From: Spirochaetaceae bacterium
Lineage (GTDB): Bacteria > Spirochaetota > Spirochaetia > Treponematales > Breznakiellaceae
Direction: 5' to 3'
DNA: 9,587 bases
NCBI GenBank assembly: GCA_031279895.1
Contig: JAITHR010000010.1
Coordinates: forward strand, 1 to 9,587
The position numbers were made by a program, and so were the translations under genes. Positions 6,030-9,587 of this stretch are shown one piece after another; within the stretch, counting starts at the first letter, position 1; every line of letters begins with the position of its first letter. Below the pieces are notes generated by a model. That model made no database searches. It was given only the letters and a program-made list of their open reading frames with translations, and was not told the origin of the DNA.

Positions 6030-6482
6030 GTGAAGGTTGCGACAAAGGCATACGGGATCATCGAGGTGGACGAACGCCAGAAAATCACCTTTTCACAGGG
6101 GCTTTTCGGCTTTGAATCGTGCAAAGACTATGTACTTCTTGATGCGGAACAGCAGCCTTTCTACTGGCTCCAGTCGCTCGACAGCAAGGACGTGGCCTTT
6201 GTGCTTATCAACCCCTTTCAGTTCAGATCCGATTACGAAGTTGACATTGACAACGAAGAAATGGCGGAAATAGGCGTTTCGGACCCGGAAAAAGTGCTCA
6301 TCTTTGCTATCGTTACCATTCCGTTAGCCGGCGGCCCTATGACGTGCAATTTGCAGGGGCCGCTTATCATCAATCGGGATACCCGATGCGGCAGGCAGGT
6401 GGTCCTGACCAATCCCCGCTGGAGAATTAAACACGACGTACTTGCGGAGTTAGGCGCGGCGGGAAGGGAGAGCCTATGCTGA
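6030..6482 (+). CDS. fliW: Flagellar assembly factor FliW
   Basis: FliW is a cytoplasmic protein that binds flagellin or CsrA. When free flagellin is low, FliW captures CsrA and relieves repression of flagellin translation. From the GTG at 6030 the protein is 150 residues, the normal family length. It starts with KVATKAYGIIEVDERQKITF, continues with the conserved QGLFGFE (23-29), and has the C-terminal core MTCNLQGPLIINRD (104-117) and GRQVVL, matching the family's 'NLqaPivIN...QvvL' block. The final codons overlap csrA: TGA at 6480-6482 lies inside the csrA start region, so the two are probably translationally coupled, as expected for partners that bind each other. Confidence 0.95.
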   Translation: MKVATKAYGIIEVDERQKITFSQGLFGFESCKDYVLLDAEQQPFYWLQSLDSKDVAFVLINPFQFRSDYEVDIDNEEMAEIGVSDPEKVLIFAIVTIPLAGGPMTCNLQGPLIINRDTRCGRQVVLTNPRWRIKHDVLAELGAAGRESLC

Positions 6483-6709
6483 TACTCTCCAGAAAGGTCA
6501 ACGAGAAAATTATGATTGGAGAGGACATTTCCATCTCTATCATAGAGATTCAGGGGGACCATATCCGCTTAGGGGTGGACGCGCCGAAAACCGTCAAGGT
6601 ATTCAGACAGGAAGTCTTTGACGCCATTAAATCCCAAAACAAAGCCGCCTCGGAATCCCCGCCGGTGTTTCCCGACCTTAATCTCAGCGTTACGAGAAAG
6701 CCCCTTTGA
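6476..6709 (+). CDS. csrA: Carbon storage regulator / translational repressor CsrA
   Basis: CsrA is a small dimeric RNA-binding protein that recognises GGA motifs in leader RNAs and blocks ribosome access; in flagellated bacteria with FliW it controls flagellin synthesis. The protein has 77 residues. MLILSRKVNEKIMIGEDISI (1-20) is the canonical first beta-strand region, followed by IRLGVDAPKTVKVFRQEVF (30-48) with Arg44, the key RNA-contact residue. The C-terminal tail (about 55-77, Ser/Pro-rich) is longer than in E. coli CsrA (61 residues). The ATG overlaps the fliW stop by seven bases, with GGGAAGGGAG upstream. Neither a terminator nor another operon gene follows directly. Confidence 0.97.
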   Translation: MLILSRKVNEKIMIGEDISISIIEIQGDHIRLGVDAPKTVKVFRQEVFDAIKSQNKAASESPPVFPDLNLSVTRKPL

Positions 6710-6764
6710 AGAAAGAGAAAGAAAAAAAATGAAAAAGCCGGCTGCCCGTAAACGCGCCGGCGGA

Positions 6765-6793
6765 CTGACAAAACGCGCCGGATTGAGTATAGT
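6765..6793 (+). promoter_or_regulatory. sigma70-like promoter for the DUF2156 gene
   Basis: CTGACA (6765-6770), 17 bases, TATAGT (6788-6793): one and one mismatch to consensus with ideal spacing. The expected transcription start is near 6800, which is the first base of the likely start codon. This implies either a leaderless mRNA or a start further in. Confidence 0.55.
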
Positions 6794-6799
6794 ATCTAT

Positions 6800-7717
6800 A
6801 TGCCCACCACCATACCTTGTTATCCGAATGATGTTCCTATAACCCTTGACTTGCAGCCGCACCTTAACCCGCTGTTCTTTCAGCTCCCTGACGGCATTTC
6901 AGAATACACCTTCGCCAACCTGTACCTCTTCAGAAACCGCTACGCCTACCGCCTCTCCCGAAGTCCGGCGGGCGCTCTGATTATTTCCGGCACGCGGGAC
7001 GGCGCCCGTTTCTTTATGACCCCCGCCGCTATCCCTGAGAAGGAGGTAACGCTTTCGCTCTTCGAGACCCACGACTACTGGAAGGGCATACCGGAATCGG
7101 CGCTTGCCGCGTGTAAAGACGACCTTGCCCGATGGGGCGTTTCCGTCTCCGAGGATCGGGATAATTTTGACTACCTCTACCTGCGCACCGATCTTGCGGA
7201 CCTTGCGGGCAAGAAGTACCACAAGAAGCGTAATCTCGTGAGCGCGTTTCTCAACGCCTATACCTATGAAGTCCGCCCCCTTGGGCCGGAAAACCGCGCC
7301 CACGCGCTACGGGTGCTGGAGCGCTGGCGCCACGACAAAGCCGAGGACGGGGACTACCTCGCGTCCAGGGAGGCGCTGGAACAGTGCGCTTCGCTCGGTA
7401 TGCAGGGGGCGCTGTATTATGTAAACGGGCGGCCTGCCGCGTGGTGTTTAGGGGAGCCCCTCGCGCAGGGGCGGGCTTTTGCGGTGCATTTTGAGAAAGG
7501 CATTGACGACTACAAGGGGATTTACCAGTTTATGAACCAGAACTTCGCCTCTTCCCTGCCCGACCATATTATCCACATCAATCGGGAACAAGACTTGGGC
7601 GACGAGGGCCTCCGTCAGGCAAAGATGACCTACCGTCCCGTGGGCTTTGTCAAAAAATACTCCGCCCGCCCGCAGCCTCCGGCTGTTCTAGCATGGCCGC
7701 CTGTTGTTTCCAAGTAG
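6800..7717 (+). CDS. DUF2156 (phosphatidylglycerol lysyltransferase C-terminal-like) protein
   Basis: The 305-residue cytoplasmic protein carries a GNAT-like fold related to the C-terminal domain of lipid aminoacyltransferases such as MprF. It lacks the membrane-spanning flippase part, so the substrate is unknown. Family landmarks visible are SEYTFANLYLFRNRYAYRL (34-52), KKYHKKRNLVSAFLNAYTYE (138-157), GALYYVNGRPAAWCLGE (203-219), AVHFEKG (228-234), YKGIYQFMNQNFA (238-250) and INREQDLGDEGLRQAKMTYR (260-279), followed by PVGFVKKYSA. The protein normally ends about here. The last 16 residues (RPQPPAVLAWPPVVSK) are encoded by dispersed repeat sequence, which also supplies the TAG stop. The ATG at 6800 has no ribosome binding site, and the nearby promoter suggests a leaderless start. 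It is 90 bases after csrA but on a separate promoter. Confidence 0.85.
   Translation: MPTTIPCYPNDVPITLDLQPHLNPLFFQLPDGISEYTFANLYLFRNRYAYRLSRSPAGALIISGTRDGARFFMTPAAIPEKEVTLSLFETHDYWKGIPESALAACKDDLARWGVSVSEDRDNFDYLYLRTDLADLAGKKYHKKRNLVSAFLNAYTYEVRPLGPENRAHALRVLERWRHDKAEDGDYLASREALEQCASLGMQGALYYVNGRPAAWCLGEPLAQGRAFAVHFEKGIDDYKGIYQFMNQNFASSLPDHIIHINREQDLGDEGLRQAKMTYRPVGFVKKYSARPQPPAVLAWPPVVSK
7673..7687 (+). repeat. CAGCC-TCC-GGCTG mini-hairpin repeat in the gene 3' end
   Basis: CAGCCTCCGGCTGTT has a 5-bp stem and a 3-base loop. The same 15 bases occur at 329-343, 435-449 and 561-575, and inverted at 2079-2093. It is a small dispersed, REP-like sequence. Confidence 0.7.
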
Positions 7718-7733
7718 TGCAACACCCTGTCCG
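7690..7733 (+). repeat. 44-bp direct repeat, copy 1
   Basis: Starts AGCATGGCCGCCTGTTG and ends CACCCTGTCCG. It matches 7755-7798 with one mismatch (C/T near the end). The copy contains the TAG stop of the DUF2156 gene (7715-7717). Confidence 0.9.
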
Positions 7734-7748
7734 CCCGCCGGCGGCGGG
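7734..7748. repeat. GC palindrome between the 44-bp repeats
   Basis: CCCGCC-GGC-GGCGGG: 6-bp stem and 3-base loop, no T-run on either side, so it is not a canonical terminator. Confidence 0.55.
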
Positions 7749-7754
7749 TGGCAC

Positions 7755-7798
7755 AGCATGGCCGCCTGTTGTTTCCAAGTAGTGCAACACCTTGTCCG
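7755..7798 (+). repeat. 44-bp direct repeat, copy 2
   Basis: Second copy of 7690-7733, 65 bp further on, one mismatch. Confidence 0.9.
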
Positions 7799-7928
7799 GT
7801 TAGCGAGTCAGTGCTGCCCAGGCGCGGCTACGCTCTCGCGCAACTTGCGACGGTTTGTGCGTTGTTGTGCGCGGTAAGGGGGCTTGTGGTGGTTCGAGGC
7901 GCGGCGCAGGAAGCCGCTACCGGGGGGT
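7799..7928. other. Intergenic sequence without a recognisable gene
   Basis: GC-rich spacer between the 44-bp repeats and the terminator region. A 68-codon plus-strand frame crosses it (7748-7954), but it starts before the second repeat copy and reads through repeat DNA and the 7929-7950 palindrome, so it is not called. Confidence 0.4.
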
Positions 7929-7950
7929 TTGGGGGAACTGGTTCCCCCAA
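7929..7950. repeat. Inverted repeat with a 10-bp stem
   Basis: TTGGGGGAAC, TG, GTTCCCCCAA: exact 10-base arms around two bases (in practice a 9-bp stem with a 4-base loop). It lies beside the terminator, and its GGGGGAAC core recurs as GGGGGAACC in the terminator stem at 7980-7988. Confidence 0.65.
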
Positions 7951-7957
7951 GTAAAAG

Positions 7958-7996
7958 AAAGGCGCGGCCCCCGTGGTGTGGGGGAACCGCGCCTTT
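7958..7996. terminator. Bidirectional rho-independent terminator
   Basis: AAAGGCGCGG (7958-7967) pairs with CCGCGCCTTT (7987-7996), and inside it CCCCC pairs with GGGGG around GTGGTGT. The plus strand continues TTTGTCTT. The minus strand continues TTTCTTTTACTT, the better T-run. It lies 30 bases past the stop of the leftward surface-protein gene and can also end rightward transcripts of the DUF2156 gene. Confidence 0.85.
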
Positions 7997-8025
7997 GTCT
8001 TAGAAGGCTATGCGCCTGTTACGGT

Positions 8026-9587
8026 TTAGGCGGAACCGATAATCACTACCGCGGTGCCGGTGCCGGCTTTGATGCCGCCTGCCGCCGGGGTTCCTACGGT
8101 GCTGGTTACCGCGGTGACTGCCGCGCCAGTCGTGCAGTTATTTATGGCAAAGCTTGCGTTCCCAAGAACATACGCCGATCCCGTACCGGGGGCGCCGGCG
8201 GGGCTGGTGGTGGTAAGTACGACCGAAGCGGGAGCTGTGGCATTACTGCTGGTCCAGCCGGTCGCGGTGGTGGGGTCGGAAGCGGCGGTTACGGTGAGAG
8301 CCAGATCGGCGCCGGTGGTGGTGGCGGCTTTCGCGTGGAACGCGGCTGCCGCGGTGCCGGTAACTTCGCCGCCCGCCTGTATAATAAGCACAGCGGTATT
8401 GTTCGTCCACGCGAGGATGCCCGCTACCGCAAGCGTGCCGCTCACCGTCAGGGTCTTGCTTGCCGGGATGGTCAGCTTCTTACTTGCCGCAATGGTCAGC
8501 GTAACGCCAGCCGGCACCGTAACGTCGTCGTCCGGGGCGCCGTCCACGCCGAGGGTCGTGTCAAGCAGAGCAAGGACCGCGTTGATTTTGGCCGTAGTGG
8601 GCGACGCCGCCACGATTTCCGCGCCGGTGATTATGCCCTTGGCGTCAACGGTGATTTTGTCGTCCGCCACAAGGCCGCTGGTGGCGGTGGTCAGCACGTC
8701 GATAATCTGCTTGTTAAAGTCGTTAGCAGCGGGAACCGGCGCGTTTTGTACTTGACTAGCGCCGCTAGCACTGGAAAAATAGGTTATTTGATAACCGCTT
8801 ACCAGGGTTATCTGGCCCGCGGAACCGGCGGTCCCGTTAATGGCGTATGTTCCCGCCGGAATTACCGTAGCGACGCCGGAAACCGGCGCCGCAACCGCGC
8901 CCACGTCTCCGTCCTGCGCCCCTACCGCAATCTTGACCGTAATGTCCGCCGTGCCGGAGATGAGTTTGCCGCTTGCAACCGGAGTGGCCGCCGCGGTCAG
9001 TCCCTTCACCCACAGCACCGGCTTCCCGCTGGTGGCGTCATGTTCCGCGATAAGCACCGCCGTACCGCTCGGGGCAGTGTACCCGGTAGGCGCGGGAGTC
9101 GCGTCAGTGATAAGCGCCTCTTTGCCGTTGTCCTTGATGTACACTTTGATACCCGAACCGTCCTTAAACGACGCGGTCGTGGTGGTGCCGGTAATTTTCA
9201 GCGCCGTGTCCCCGGCTGTTACCGCGAAAGCCGCCGAATCTTTTTCGGTAATCTGCGGCCCGCTGCCTTCGGTCACCGCGTTGGTTGCCGCGGCCTTGAT
9301 GCCGTGGAACCCGATAACCCTGACCTCAACCTTGAGGTACTTGCCCTGGTCTCCCGTAACCACGGTATACGCCGCGGCGGTGGCGCTCGTAATCTTCGTG
9401 TCAATGGCGGTTGCCGAGGTGCCCGTATACCACTGGTACTTCACGAGCGTCGTGGCGTCAATGGCCGCCGGCGTGGTGGGCGCGAGGGTTGCCGTGATGG
9501 TATCGCCGACGAGAGGCTCGCTCTTGTCAATGCCGAACGTCCCGGCCAGGGTATCGACGGGCTGACCCGTAAGTCCTGTCGCGGCAA
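8026..9587 (-). CDS. Large Ala/Thr/Gly-rich surface or secreted protein with Ig-like domain (C-terminal part)
   Basis: The frame runs leftwards from the right edge to a TAA at 8028-8026, giving 519 codons; the start is outside the window. The GTG at 9444 is internal, as the frame stays open for 47 codons before it. The first visible 90 residues look like a bacterial Ig-like domain: VGDTITATLAP, then VKYQWYTG, then YTVVTGDQGKYLKVEV, the strand-Trp-'D.GkYLkV' pattern. Further on, VTVPAGVTLTIAASKKLTIP and TLTVSGTLAVAG are beta-helix-like 'AGvtLtI' repeats of the type found in extracellular adhesins. Composition is very rich in A, T, G and V, with one Cys. The C-terminus (GTAVVIIGSA) has neither an LPXTG signal nor the terminal aromatic residue of an outer-membrane beta-barrel, so the mode of attachment is unknown. 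Treponemes carry many such low-complexity proteins. Role unknown; location outside the cytoplasm is inferred. Confidence 0.75.
   Translation of the reverse strand, partial: AATGLTGQPVDTLAGTFGIDKSEPLVGDTITATLAPTTPAAIDATTLVKYQWYTGTSATAIDTKITSATAAAYTVVTGDQGKYLKVEVRVIGFHGIKAAATNAVTEGSGPQITEKDSAAFAVTAGDTALKITGTTTTASFKDGSGIKVYIKDNGKEALITDATPAPTGYTAPSGTAVLIAEHDATSGKPVLWVKGLTAAATPVASGKLISGTADITVKIAVGAQDGDVGAVAAPVSGVATVIPAGTYAINGTAGSAGQITLVSGYQITYFSSASGASQVQNAPVPAANDFNKQIIDVLTTATSGLVADDKITVDAKGIITGAEIVAASPTTAKINAVLALLDTTLGVDGAPDDDVTVPAGVTLTIAASKKLTIPASKTLTVSGTLAVAGILAWTNNTAVLIIQAGGEVTGTAAAAFHAKAATTTGADLALTVTAASDPTTATGWTSSNATAPASVVLTTTSPAGAPGTGSAYVLGNASFAINNCTTGAAVTAVTSTVGTPAAGGIKAGTGTAVVIIGSA

Noticed and set aside
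6737..6761. Terminator after csrA (GCCGGC arms around 13 bases)
   Set aside because: On the plus strand no T-run follows. The T-rich side faces the minus strand, where no gene ends.
6729..6842. 37-codon ORF between csrA and the DUF2156 gene
   Set aside because: It overlaps the promoter and the start of the next gene, resembles nothing, and only has A-rich sequence before its ATG.
8054..9565. Two plus-strand ORFs (8054-8755, 8840-9565) opposite the surface protein
   Set aside because: They are antisense shadows of an Ala/Thr-rich minus-strand gene, whose protein has a recognisable Ig-like pattern and a well-placed terminator.

Overview
The window looks like a piece of a moderately GC-rich Treponema-type spirochaete chromosome, most like the gut-associated treponemes. 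The evidence is the gene order flgN-like, flgK, flgL, fliW, csrA, the FlgK and FlgL sequence style, and flanking genes typical of that group (a chemotaxis-receptor-like N-terminus, a DUF2156 protein, an Ala/Thr-rich Ig-like surface protein). The species is inferred by eye, not by a search.

Layout: (1) 1-248, minus strand: the first 82 codons of a membrane-anchored protein, probably a methyl-accepting chemotaxis receptor, with a sigma70-like promoter at 279-308. (2) 313-2121: a 1.8 kb island of 21-bp repeats. The left arm (about 385-840) is related by reverse complement to the right arm (about 1300-1943). A third block (922-1300) shares the right arm's exact 21-bp phase. The island is bounded by a perfect 27-bp inverted repeat and carries a 33-bp module repeated directly and inverted. 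No gene in it can be called with confidence, but one plus-strand frame encodes heptads and is broken only by five TGA codons. (3) 2137-6709: a flagellar operon, flgN-like - flgK - flgL - fliW - csrA, preceded by a good match to a sigma28 (FliA-type) promoter. (4) 6765-7717: a DUF2156 protein with its own sigma70-like promoter; its last codons and stop lie in repeat DNA. (5) 7690-8000: short repeats, palindromes and a strong bidirectional terminator. (6) 8026-9587, minus strand: the C-terminal 519 codons of a large low-complexity surface-type protein whose start lies beyond the right edge.

The operon genes act together. The FlgN-like protein would chaperone the two hook-filament junction proteins FlgK and FlgL during export. 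FliW and CsrA form the switch linking flagellin level to translation (FliW binds and antagonises CsrA). The fliW stop overlaps the csrA start, so the two are probably translationally coupled. The most unusual part of the window is the 21-bp inverted array beside the sigma28 promoter.
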